From an uncultured Limnohabitans sp. (lineage in GTDB: Bacteria > Pseudomonadota > Gammaproteobacteria > Burkholderiales > Burkholderiaceae_C), in the NCBI GenBank assembly GCA_937928195.1, contig CALEYZ010000034.1, positions 1-5,356 on the forward strand: DNA of 5,356 nt. The letters run 5' to 3'. The notes under the pieces are model-generated. The model did no database searches, had not been told where the DNA came from, and saw only the letters and a program-made list of their open reading frames with translations. Shown here piece after piece: positions 1 through 5,356 of this stretch. Position 1 is the stretch's first letter; the number at the start of each line of letters is the position of its first letter. A program made the translations under genes and the position numbers.

Positions 1-308
1 ATGGCGCCGTGGGCCACCACACAGTACAAACAGTTGTTGGCGGCGCTGGTGGTGGTGACGATCATTTCGCGATCACCCTTGGTCAAGTTGCTGGTGCGGC
101 CCACTGACTCGGGCACCATGAGGGCGTCGTGGTATGCAAAAAACGCGCGCCACTCGGCTGGGCGGCGGGCAAAGGCCAAGAAAACCTGGGGCACAAAGCC
201 GGCTTTTTCTTGGACTTCCAAGATCTTGGTGCGGATGTCTTCGGGCAGGTCTTGCAGCTCGGGGGCGGGGTAGCGCTGGGGTTTGGCGGCGTTGGCAGGG
301 GTGGTCAT
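1..308 (-). CDS. AhpD-like peroxidase-related protein, N-terminal part (cut by left edge)
   Basis: Reading the minus strand from ATG at 308-306 gives 102 open codons that run off the left edge. AAGGA at 318-314, five bases upstream, is a good ribosome binding site and supports this start. The N-terminal third (about residues 15-60, with ELQDLPEDIR and EKAGFVPQVFLAFARRP) followed by REMIVTTTSAANNC and CLYCVVAHGA is the pattern of the uncharacterised peroxidase-related branch of the AhpD/carboxymuconolactone decarboxylase superfamily. The visible redox motif is C93-x2-C96-x3-H100, with E81 twelve residues before the first Cys. In characterised AhpD the same Glu/Cys/Cys/His spacing forms the thiol peroxidase and proton-relay site. 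Family members are usually near 180-200 residues, so roughly half is missing. There is no signal peptide, so it is probably cytosolic. It is divergent from scoA. Family membership is well supported; substrate and physiological role are unknown. Confidence 0.88.
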   Translation of the reverse strand, partial: MTTPANAAKPQRYPAPELQDLPEDIRTKILEVQEKAGFVPQVFLAFARRPAEWRAFFAYHDALMVPESVGRTSNLTKGDREMIVTTTSAANNCLYCVVAHGA

Positions 309-388
309 GGTGATCCTTGTCAGTTTTCTGATTCTATTCACCCCTTACACTAATGCTTTTTTAAGTCTTCCCCTCTAAGGAGAACCCT
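309..388. promoter_or_regulatory. Divergent intergenic region between the AhpD-like gene and scoA
   Basis: This 80-base AT-richer stretch must hold the start signals for both flanking genes. Facing scoA, TACACT (346-351) is a possible -10, with only a weak -35 (TTTTCT at 324-329, 16-base spacer). Facing the AhpD-like gene, TAGAAT (minus strand of 331-336) matches the -10 consensus at five of six positions but has no good -35 at normal distance. No clear operator palindrome is visible. The exact promoters are inference. Confidence 0.3.
377..382 (+). promoter_or_regulatory. Ribosome binding site fixing the GTG start of scoA
   Basis: AAGGAG lies six bases before GTG at 389. It is a near-perfect anti-16S match at ideal spacing. 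There is no ATG nearby in frame (the first in-frame ATG is at about codon 74, after the conserved glycine-rich motif), so GTG is the start. Confidence 0.85.
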
Positions 389-1096
389 GTGAACAAGATT
401 TTCCCCTCGGCCGCCGAGGCACTGAAAGGTGTCGTGGCAGACGGTCAACTGCTGGCTGTGGGTGGCTTTGGCCTCTGCGGTATTCCTGAAGCCCTGATCG
501 ACGCGCTGCGCGACTCAGGCTGCAAAAACCTCACGGCCATTTCCAACAATGCCGGTGTCGACGGTTTTGGTTTGGGCAAGTTGCTTGAAACACGTCAGAT
601 TAAAAAAATGATTTCATCCTACGTGGGTGAGAACAAAGAGTTCGAGCGCCAGTTCTTGGCAGGTGAATTGGAATTGGAATTCACCCCTCAAGGCACCTTG
701 GCTGAAAAGCTGCGCGCCGGCGGTGCAGGCATTCCAGCCTTCTTCACCAAAACAGGCGTGGGCACTGTGGTGGCCGACGGCAAAGAGCTGCGTGAATTTG
801 ATGGCGAAACCTACGTCATGGAGCGCTCACTGGTGCCCGACGTGTCCTTGGTCAAAGCCTGGCGCGCCGACAAATCGGGCAACTTGCAATTCCGCCTCAC
901 GGCCCGCAACTTCAACCCCGCAGTGGCCATGGCCGGCAAGGTGTGCATTGTGGAAGTCGAAGAGATTGTGGAAACCGGTGCCATGCTGCCCGACCAAGTG
1001 CACTTGCCCGGCATTTACGTGCACCGCTTGGTGCTCAACAAGCACCCCGAAAAACGCATTGAAAAACGCACCATCACCGAGAAAGCAGGAGTCTGA
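389..1096 (+). CDS. scoA: Succinyl-CoA:3-oxoacid CoA-transferase, subunit A
   Basis: This is the alpha subunit of a family I CoA-transferase. With subunit B it moves CoA from succinyl-CoA to a 3-oxoacid, typically acetoacetate, giving acetoacetyl-CoA and succinate in the cytosol. The 235-residue length is normal for a stand-alone A subunit. Residues 18-33 (DGQLLAVGGFGLCGIP) carry the glycine-rich family signature 1. Further conserved stretches are NNAGVDGFGLG (53-63), IKKMISSYVGENKEFERQFL (71-90), RAGGAGIPAFFT (109-120) and TARNFNPAVAMAGK (171-184), all very close to Bacillus subtilis ScoA as I remember it. The start is GTG with AAGGAG six bases upstream. The stop lies two bases before scoB, so the two genes are one transcription unit and are made in equal amounts. 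A PcaI-type 3-oxoadipate CoA-transferase is the main alternative; the sequence resembles ScoA more closely and no aromatic-degradation genes are visible. Confidence 0.93.
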   Translation: MNKIFPSAAEALKGVVADGQLLAVGGFGLCGIPEALIDALRDSGCKNLTAISNNAGVDGFGLGKLLETRQIKKMISSYVGENKEFERQFLAGELELEFTPQGTLAEKLRAGGAGIPAFFTKTGVGTVVADGKELREFDGETYVMERSLVPDVSLVKAWRADKSGNLQFRLTARNFNPAVAMAGKVCIVEVEEIVETGAMLPDQVHLPGIYVHRLVLNKHPEKRIEKRTITEKAGV

Positions 1097-1098
1097 GC

Positions 1099-1740
1099 AT
1101 GAGCTGGAATCAAGACCAAATGGCGGCTCGCGCGGCCCACGAACTGCAAGACGGCTTCTATGTGAACTTGGGCATTGGTATTCCCACTTTGGTGGCCAAC
1201 CATGTGCCCAGCAACATTGAAGTGTGGCTGCAATCTGAAAACGGCATGTTGGGCATTGGCCCATTCCCCAACGAAGATGAAGTCGATGCCGACCTCATCA
1301 ACGCGGGCAAGCAAACCGTGACCACCATCAAGGGCTCGTCAATCTTTGGCAGCCACGACAGCTTTGCCATGATCCGTGGCGGCAAAATCAACTTGTCGAT
1401 TTTGGGTGCCATGCAAGTGAGCGAAAAGGGTGACCTGGCCAACTGGATGATTCCAGGCAAGATGGTCAAGGGCATGGGTGGTGCCATGGACTTGGTGGCA
1501 GGCGTGAAGCGCGTCATCATTTTGATGGAACACGTGGCCAAGAAAAAAGACGGCACTGAAGATTTGAAAATCTTGCCCCAGTGCACGCTTCCTCTAACAG
1601 GCGTGGGCGTGGTCGATCGCATCATCACCGACTTGGCTGTGATGGACGTGGTGCCCGAAGGCTTGAAGGTTGTTGAGATGGCACCTGGTGTGACGCAAGA
1701 AGTCTTGCAAAGCAAAACTGGCGTGAAGCTGATTTTTTAA
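1099..1740 (+). CDS. scoB: Succinyl-CoA:3-oxoacid CoA-transferase, subunit B
   Basis: This is the beta subunit, which holds the catalytic glutamate. Residues 44-52 (LQSENGMLG) match CoA-transferase signature 2, and E47 is the residue expected to form the glutamyl-CoA thioester intermediate. Other family blocks are VNLGIGIPTLVAN (22-34), DADLINAGK (63-71), FAMIRGGKINLSILGAMQVS (89-108), GDLANWMIPGKMVKGMGGAM (111-130) and LPLTGVGVVDRIITDLAV (164-181). The length, 213 residues, is normal. AGGAG at 1087-1091, inside the end of scoA and seven bases before the ATG, is the ribosome binding site. The two-base gap to scoA points to translational coupling. The TAA stop at 1738-1740 is one base from the stop of the convergent gabD gene, so any terminator overlaps coding sequence. 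PcaJ is the alternative, less likely for the same reasons as for subunit A. Confidence 0.93.
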   Translation: MSWNQDQMAARAAHELQDGFYVNLGIGIPTLVANHVPSNIEVWLQSENGMLGIGPFPNEDEVDADLINAGKQTVTTIKGSSIFGSHDSFAMIRGGKINLSILGAMQVSEKGDLANWMIPGKMVKGMGGAMDLVAGVKRVIILMEHVAKKKDGTEDLKILPQCTLPLTGVGVVDRIITDLAVMDVVPEGLKVVEMAPGVTQEVLQSKTGVKLIF

Positions 1741-1749
1741 ATCACTTCA
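1724..1749. terminator. Dyad across the scoB and gabD stop codons, possible weak bidirectional terminator
   Basis: The left arm TGAAGCTGATTT (1724-1735) pairs with AAATCACTTCA (1739-1749) around a TTT loop, giving 11 base pairs with one bulged C (1729). It contains both stop codons. The stem is AT-rich and there is no clear U-tract after it in either direction, so it is not a textbook intrinsic terminator. It is the only notable dyad at this junction. The pairing is visible in the sequence; a terminator role is inference. Confidence 0.35.
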
Positions 1750-3220
1750 AAATATCGCCCATGCACAAGTACTTCATCTCGAGGTACTCTTCCATGCCGT
1801 GGTGTGAGCCTTCGCGGCCCAAGCCCGATTGCTTCACGCCGCCAAAGGGCACGTGCTCTGTGGCAATGATGCCCACGTTGATGCCCACCATGCCGTATTC
1901 CAAAGCTTCGCTGACACGGAAAATACGGCCCACGTCGCGGCTGTAGAAATAACTGGCCAAACCAAACTCGGTGTTGTTGGCCGCATCGATGGCTTCTTGT
2001 TCGGTTGTGAATTTGAAGACCGGTGCGAAGGGGCCGAAGGTTTCTTCGCGCGCGCACAACATGTCGGCGGTGGCATTGCCGATGACGGTGGGTTCAAAGA
2101 ACTGGCCGTTCAACGCATTGCCGCCTGCCAACACCACACCGCCCTTGGCTTTGGCATCGGCCACGTGACGCGAAACTTTCTCCAAAGCGGCAGGCTCAAT
2201 CAGCGGGCCTTGCACCACGCCGTCTTCAAAGCCATTGCCCACTTTCAAGGCTTTCACTTTGGCCGCAAACTTTTGCACAAACGTGTCGTACACAGACGCT
2301 TGAACGTAGATGCGATTGGCACACACGCAGGTTTGTCCTGCGTTGCGGTACTTGCTGGCCATGGCGCCTTCTACGGCGCTGTCGATGTCGGCATCGTCAA
2401 ACACGATGAAGGGCGCATTGCCTCCCAATTCAAGCGAGAGTTTTTTCACGGTGGGTGCCGATTGCGCCATCAAGATGCGACCCACTTCGGTGCTGCCCGT
2501 GAAGCTGATGTGGCGCACGATGTCGCTTGCACAAAACACTTTGCCAGCCGCAATGCTGTTGTCGGAATCGGCGGTGAGCAAGTTGATCACACCTGCAGGA
2601 ATGCCTGCGCGAATGGCCAGTTCACCGGCAGCCAATGCGGTGAGAGGCGTGAGTTCGGCGGGTTTGATCACCACCGTGCAACCGGCCGCCAAGGCCGGCG
2701 CCACCTTGCGGGTGATCATGGCCAAGGGGAAATTCCAAGGCGTGATGGCGGCGCACACACCGATGGGTTGTTTCAAAACCAACAAGCGACGGGTGTTGTC
2801 AAATTGGGGCAGCGTTTCGCCATTCACGCGTTTGGCCTCTTCGGCATACCACTCCACAAAGCTGGCGCCGTACATCACCTCGCCTTTGGCCTCTGCAAAA
2901 GGCTTGCCTTGCTCGGCCGTCATGATGCGGCCCAAGTCTTCCACATTGGCCATCAGCAAGTCGTACCACTTGCGCAGCAAAATGCTGCGCTCTTTGCTGG
3001 TTTTGCTGCGCCAAGCCGGCAGGGCGGCATTGGCCGCTGCAATGGCGGCCTCTGCATCTTGGGCGCCCAAGTTGGCCACGTCGGCCAATTTGGCACCTGT
3101 GGCGGGGTCATTGACATCAAAACGGCTGCTGCCTTTGACCCACTGGCCATTGACCAATGCGTCGGTTTTGAGCAGGGTGGGGTCCTTCAACAGGGCCAAA
3201 GGGGATGTTTTCATGTCCAT
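1742..3220 (-). CDS. gabD: Succinate-semialdehyde dehydrogenase, GabD type
   Basis: This cytosolic aldehyde dehydrogenase oxidises succinate semialdehyde to succinate with NAD(P)+, the last step of the GABA shunt and of 4-hydroxybutyrate use. The 492-residue product aligns along its length with E. coli GabD (482 residues). Visible motifs are TPWNFP with catalytic Asn163, KPAELTP (K186-P192) at the cofactor ribose, FTGSTEVG (240-247), LELGG with general base E264, GQTCVCANR with nucleophile C298 and neighbouring C300, ETFGP (393-397), and PFGGVKQSGLGREG (458-471). A longer reading from TTG at 3265 adds 15 residues but has no ribosome binding site and overlaps the promoter core, so ATG at 3220 is chosen; ATG at 3214 is a second option. 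Glutarate-semialdehyde dehydrogenase activity (DavD-like) cannot be excluded. The gene converges on scoB and diverges from alaS. Confidence 0.92.
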   Translation of the reverse strand: MDMKTSPLALLKDPTLLKTDALVNGQWVKGSSRFDVNDPATGAKLADVANLGAQDAEAAIAAANAALPAWRSKTSKERSILLRKWYDLLMANVEDLGRIMTAEQGKPFAEAKGEVMYGASFVEWYAEEAKRVNGETLPQFDNTRRLLVLKQPIGVCAAITPWNFPLAMITRKVAPALAAGCTVVIKPAELTPLTALAAGELAIRAGIPAGVINLLTADSDNSIAAGKVFCASDIVRHISFTGSTEVGRILMAQSAPTVKKLSLELGGNAPFIVFDDADIDSAVEGAMASKYRNAGQTCVCANRIYVQASVYDTFVQKFAAKVKALKVGNGFEDGVVQGPLIEPAALEKVSRHVADAKAKGGVVLAGGNALNGQFFEPTVIGNATADMLCAREETFGPFAPVFKFTTEQEAIDAANNTEFGLASYFYSRDVGRIFRVSEALEYGMVGINVGIIATEHVPFGGVKQSGLGREGSHHGMEEYLEMKYLCMGDILK

Positions 3221-3226
3221 GGAGGT

Positions 3227-3230
3227 CTCC
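3227..3230 (-). promoter_or_regulatory. Ribosome binding site that decides the gabD start
   Basis: On the minus strand GGAG sits six bases before ATG at 3220 and twelve before the second ATG at 3214. The spacing favours 3220. Nothing comparable precedes the upstream TTG at 3265. Confidence 0.7.
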
Positions 3231-3247
3231 GAGAGGTATTGGGGCGC

Positions 3248-3274
3248 TTTTCGCTGTGTCTGCAATCTTATAAT
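3248..3274 (+). promoter_or_regulatory. Likely alaS promoter with consensus -10
   Basis: TATAAT at 3269-3274 is a perfect sigma-70 -10 box in an intergenic region, oriented toward alaS. The -35 is poor: TTTTCG at 3248-3253 matches three of six positions with a short 15-base spacer, and no TG extension precedes the -10. Transcription would start near 3281, leaving about 83 bases of leader before the alaS ATG. The -10 is seen directly; the start point is inferred. Confidence 0.6.
3267..3272 (-). promoter_or_regulatory. Possible gabD -10 box sharing the alaS -10
   Basis: The minus strand of these bases reads TATAAG, five of six matches to the -10 consensus, and overlaps the plus-strand TATAAT through the palindrome TTATAA (3268-3273). 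Transcription would begin near 3260, giving a leader of about 40 bases to ATG 3220. No good -35 is found at 16-18 bases, so this is tentative. Confidence 0.35.
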
Positions 3275-3352
3275 GGAAAGTTACGCCCAAGGCGGCATTC
3301 CCGCGCCCTGGTTGTCCTGTTCGCGTCTTCCCTAGAAGGCGTAGCCATAAAG

Positions 3353-3367
3353 ATGCCACTGTCATGA
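3353..3367 (+). other. Mini-ORF overlapping the alaS start
   Basis: The alaS leader contains ATG CCA CTG TCA TGA (product MPLS), whose stop overlaps the alaS start as ATGA at 3364-3367. Such an overlap permits re-initiation. The mini-ORF itself lacks a well-spaced ribosome binding site (the nearest purine run, AGAAGG at 3334-3339, is 13 bases away), and alaS also lacks one. It may be chance. Confidence 0.25.
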
Positions 3368-5356
3368 GCACACCTGTTATTTCTGTTGCTGAGATTCGCA
3401 AAACCTTCCTCGACTTTTTTGCGTCAAAAGGTCACACCGTGGTGGCGTCCAGCCCCTTGGTTCCCGGCAACGACCCCACCTTGATGTTCACCAACTCCGG
3501 CATGGTGCAATTCAAGGACGTGTTCTTGGGCACCGACAAACGCAGCTATGTGCGCGCAGCGTCGGTCCAAGCTTGCTTGCGCGCGGGAGGTAAGCACAAC
3601 GACTTGGAAAACGTGGGTTACACCGCACGTCACCACACCTTCTTTGAAATGTTGGGCAACTGGAGCTTTGGCGACTACTTCAAGCGCGACAGCCTGAAGT
3701 GGGCCTGGGAACTGCTCACACAAGTTTACAAATTGCCCGCCGACAAATTGTGGGCCACCGTCTACATCGAAGACGATGAAGCCTACGACATTTGGACGAA
3801 AGAAATTGGCCTGCCCCCCGAGCGCGTGGTGCGCATCGGTGACAACAAAGGCGGACGCTACATGTCCGACAATTTCTGGATGATGGCCGACACCGGTCCT
3901 TGCGGTCCTTGCTCTGAAATCTTTTATGACCACGGCCCCGAAATTCCAGGTGGCCCTCCCGGCAGCCCTGAGCAAGACGGCGACCGTTACATTGAAATTT
4001 GGAACAACGTGTTCATGCAATTTGACATGCAGCCCGACGGCAGCGTGAAGAATTTGCCAGCACCTTGCGTGGACACCGGCATGGGCCTCGAGCGCTTGGC
4101 CGCCATTTTGCAGCACGTGCACAGCAACTACGAAATCGACATTTTCGATTCGCTGATCAAAGCCGCCTCCCGCGAAACAGGCTGCACCGATTTGGAAAAC
4201 AAATCATTGCGTGTGATTGCCGACCACATTCGCGCCACCGCATTCTTGGTGAGCGATGGCGTGGTGCCCAGCAACGAAGGCCGTGGTTATGTGCAGCGCC
4301 GCATCGTGCGCCGCGCCATTCGCCATGGTTACAAGCTGGGTCAAAAAACACCGTTCTTCCACAAGCTGGTGCCCGACCTGGTGAAGTTGATGGGCGCGGC
4401 TTATCCAAGCCTGGCCTCACAAGAAAAACGCATCACCGACATCTTGAAGGCTGAAGAAGAGCGCTTCTTTGAAACCTTGGAAGTGGGCATGCAAATTTTG
4501 GACGCAGCGCTGGAAGGCGGCGTCAAAGTGTTGCCCGGTGAGGTGGCTTTCAAATTGCACGACACCTACGGCTTCCCCTTGGACTTGTCTGCCGACGTTT
4601 GCCGCGAGCGCGATTTGAGTGTGGACGAGGCCGGCTTTGCCGCCGCCATGGAACGTCAAAAAGCCCAAGCTCGTGCGGCCGGCAAATTCAAAATGGACCG
4701 CGCCTTGGAGTACACCGGCGCGGGCAACACCTTCGTGGGTTACGACGAACTGCAAGCCACCGCCAAAGTGTTGGCGCTGTATGTGGAGGGCACGCCCGCT
4801 ACAGAACTCAAAGCCGGTCAAAACGGCGTGGTGGTGTTGGACACCACACCTTTCTATGCAGAGTCGGGTGGCCAAGTGGGCGACCAAGGCTTGTTGCAAA
4901 CAGCAGGCGCTAAGTTTGAAGTGGCCGACACCTTGAAGATCAAGGCCGATGTGTTTGGTCACCATGGCGTGTTGTTGGAAGGCAGCCTCAAAGTGGGCGA
5001 TGCAGTGCAGGCTCAGGTGAACACCGACGTGCGCGCGGCCACCGTGCGCAATCACTCGGCCACACACTTGATGCACAAAGCCCTGCGCGAAGTGCTGGGC
5101 GACCACGTGCAACAAAAAGGCTCCTTGGTGAATGCAGAGCGAACACGTTTTGACTTTGCACACAACGCGCCCATCACCGACGAACAAATCTTGGCCATTG
5201 AAGCCAAAGTGAACAAAGAAATTTGGGCCAACCCCGCCACGCAAGCCCGCGTGATGGACATTGAGTCCGCGCAAAAAACCGGCGCCATGATGTTGTTCGG
5301 CGAGAAGTACGGCGAAACCGTGCGCGTGTTGGACATCGGCTCTAGCCGTGAACTGT
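3364..5356 (+). CDS. alaS: Alanyl-tRNA synthetase, N-terminal three quarters (cut by right edge)
   Basis: This is the class II synthetase that charges tRNA-Ala with alanine in the cytosol and hydrolyses mischarged Ser/Gly-tRNA. From ATG 3364 there are 664 open codons of an expected 870-880. Motif 1 lies near residues 25-51 (VVASSPLVPGNDPTLMFTNS), motif 2 near 73-107 (RAGGKHNDLENVGYTARHHT, then FFEMLGNWSFGDYFK), and motif 3 at 239-245 (GMGLERL). The tRNA-recognition domain includes SNEGRGYVQRR (303-313) and HDTYGFPLDL (399-408); N304 and D400 appear to match the Asn/Asp pair that reads the G3-U70 base pair. The editing domain begins with the zinc motif H564-SAT-H568. The window ends after SSREL, just before the CGGTH half of the zinc site. 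The ATG has no clear Shine-Dalgarno sequence, but the protein starts where the family does (EIRKTFLDFF at 10-19). No frameshift is seen. Confidence 0.97.
   Translation, partial: MSTPVISVAEIRKTFLDFFASKGHTVVASSPLVPGNDPTLMFTNSGMVQFKDVFLGTDKRSYVRAASVQACLRAGGKHNDLENVGYTARHHTFFEMLGNWSFGDYFKRDSLKWAWELLTQVYKLPADKLWATVYIEDDEAYDIWTKEIGLPPERVVRIGDNKGGRYMSDNFWMMADTGPCGPCSEIFYDHGPEIPGGPPGSPEQDGDRYIEIWNNVFMQFDMQPDGSVKNLPAPCVDTGMGLERLAAILQHVHSNYEIDIFDSLIKAASRETGCTDLENKSLRVIADHIRATAFLVSDGVVPSNEGRGYVQRRIVRRAIRHGYKLGQKTPFFHKLVPDLVKLMGAAYPSLASQEKRITDILKAEEERFFETLEVGMQILDAALEGGVKVLPGEVAFKLHDTYGFPLDLSADVCRERDLSVDEAGFAAAMERQKAQARAAGKFKMDRALEYTGAGNTFVGYDELQATAKVLALYVEGTPATELKAGQNGVVVLDTTPFYAESGGQVGDQGLLQTAGAKFEVADTLKIKADVFGHHGVLLEGSLKVGDAVQAQVNTDVRAATVRNHSATHLMHKALREVLGDHVQQKGSLVNAERTRFDFAHNAPITDEQILAIEAKVNKEIWANPATQARVMDIESAQKTGAMMLFGEKYGETVRVLDIGSSREL

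Noticed and set aside
1..353. Short plus-strand frames at the left edge
   Set aside because: They are shadows of the minus-strand AhpD-like gene, which has a start, a ribosome binding site and a conserved motif.
309..388. Possible TTGTCA -35 at 317-322 for scoA
   Set aside because: The nearest reasonable -10 (TACACT at 346) is 23 bases away, too far for a standard sigma-70 promoter.
662..685. Perfect inverted repeat GGTGAATT...AATTCACC with an 8-base spacer, and a GAATTG repeat
   Set aside because: It falls inside scoA and is explained by the codons for GELELEFT, a segment conserved at protein level in ScoA (SGELEVEL in B. subtilis). A regulatory hairpin is not needed to explain it.
627..1220. 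A 197-codon plus-strand frame overlapping scoA and scoB
   Set aside because: The product is rich in Trp, Pro, Ser and Lys and is a frame-shifted reading of strongly supported genes. It has no motif of its own.
1829..3367. A 512-codon open frame on the plus strand opposite gabD
   Set aside because: It is exactly in antisense phase with gabD, so a stop appears only where gabD uses TTA, CTA or TCA. Those codons are avoided here, which fully explains the open frame. The product is rich in His, Gly and Cys and matches no family I know.
3424..4122. A 232-codon open frame on the minus strand inside the start of alaS
   Set aside because: Same in-phase antisense artefact; it ends precisely at a TCA serine codon of alaS (3424-3426).
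4417..5274. A 285-codon open frame on the minus strand inside alaS
   Set aside because: It is also codon-for-codon antisense to alaS and arises from the same avoidance of TTA, CTA and TCA. Composition is His/Gly/Val-rich with no recognisable motif.

Overview
The window looks like ordinary chromosomal DNA from a betaproteobacterium, most likely a Comamonadaceae-type Burkholderiales. This rests on the close resemblance of the AlaS, GabD and CoA-transferase proteins to proteobacterial forms, a moderately GC-rich sequence, leucine coded mostly by TTG/CTG/CTC, and near absence of TTA, CTA and TCA codons. The taxonomic call is an inference from remembered family sequences, not from a search. I see no mobile element, CRISPR array, tRNA or rRNA.

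Layout, left to right. (1) Bases 1-308, minus strand: the first 102 codons of an AhpD-like (carboxymuconolactone decarboxylase superfamily) peroxidase-related protein, cut by the left edge just after its Cys-x2-Cys-x3-His motif. (2) Bases 309-388: a short divergent intergenic region. (3) Bases 389-1740, plus strand: scoA and scoB, two subunits of a succinyl-CoA:3-oxoacid CoA-transferase, 2 bases apart. (4) Bases 1742-3220, minus strand: a gabD-type succinate-semialdehyde dehydrogenase that meets scoB tail to tail with one base between the stop codons; a dyad spans both stops. (5) Bases 3221-3363: a divergent intergenic region with a consensus TATAAT on the plus strand whose palindromic TTATAA core also gives a near-consensus -10 on the minus strand. 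(6) Base 3364 to the right edge, plus strand: the first 664 codons of alaS, cut immediately before the expected CGGTH zinc-binding segment.

How the genes fit together: ScoAB activates acetoacetate (or a similar 3-oxoacid) with succinyl-CoA and releases succinate; GabD oxidises succinate semialdehyde to succinate. Both therefore deliver succinate to the TCA cycle, and a shared role in carbon or storage-polymer catabolism is plausible, but they are on opposite strands and are not an operon. AlaS is a housekeeping tRNA synthetase with its own promoter. I did not find a convincing undescribed system. The points worth checking are the symmetric divergent promoter, the zero-spacer convergent junction, a Glu at the cofactor-selecting position of GabD, a Cys-Leu-Tyr-Cys variant in the AhpD-like protein, and a five-codon leader frame (stop included) overlapping the alaS start.
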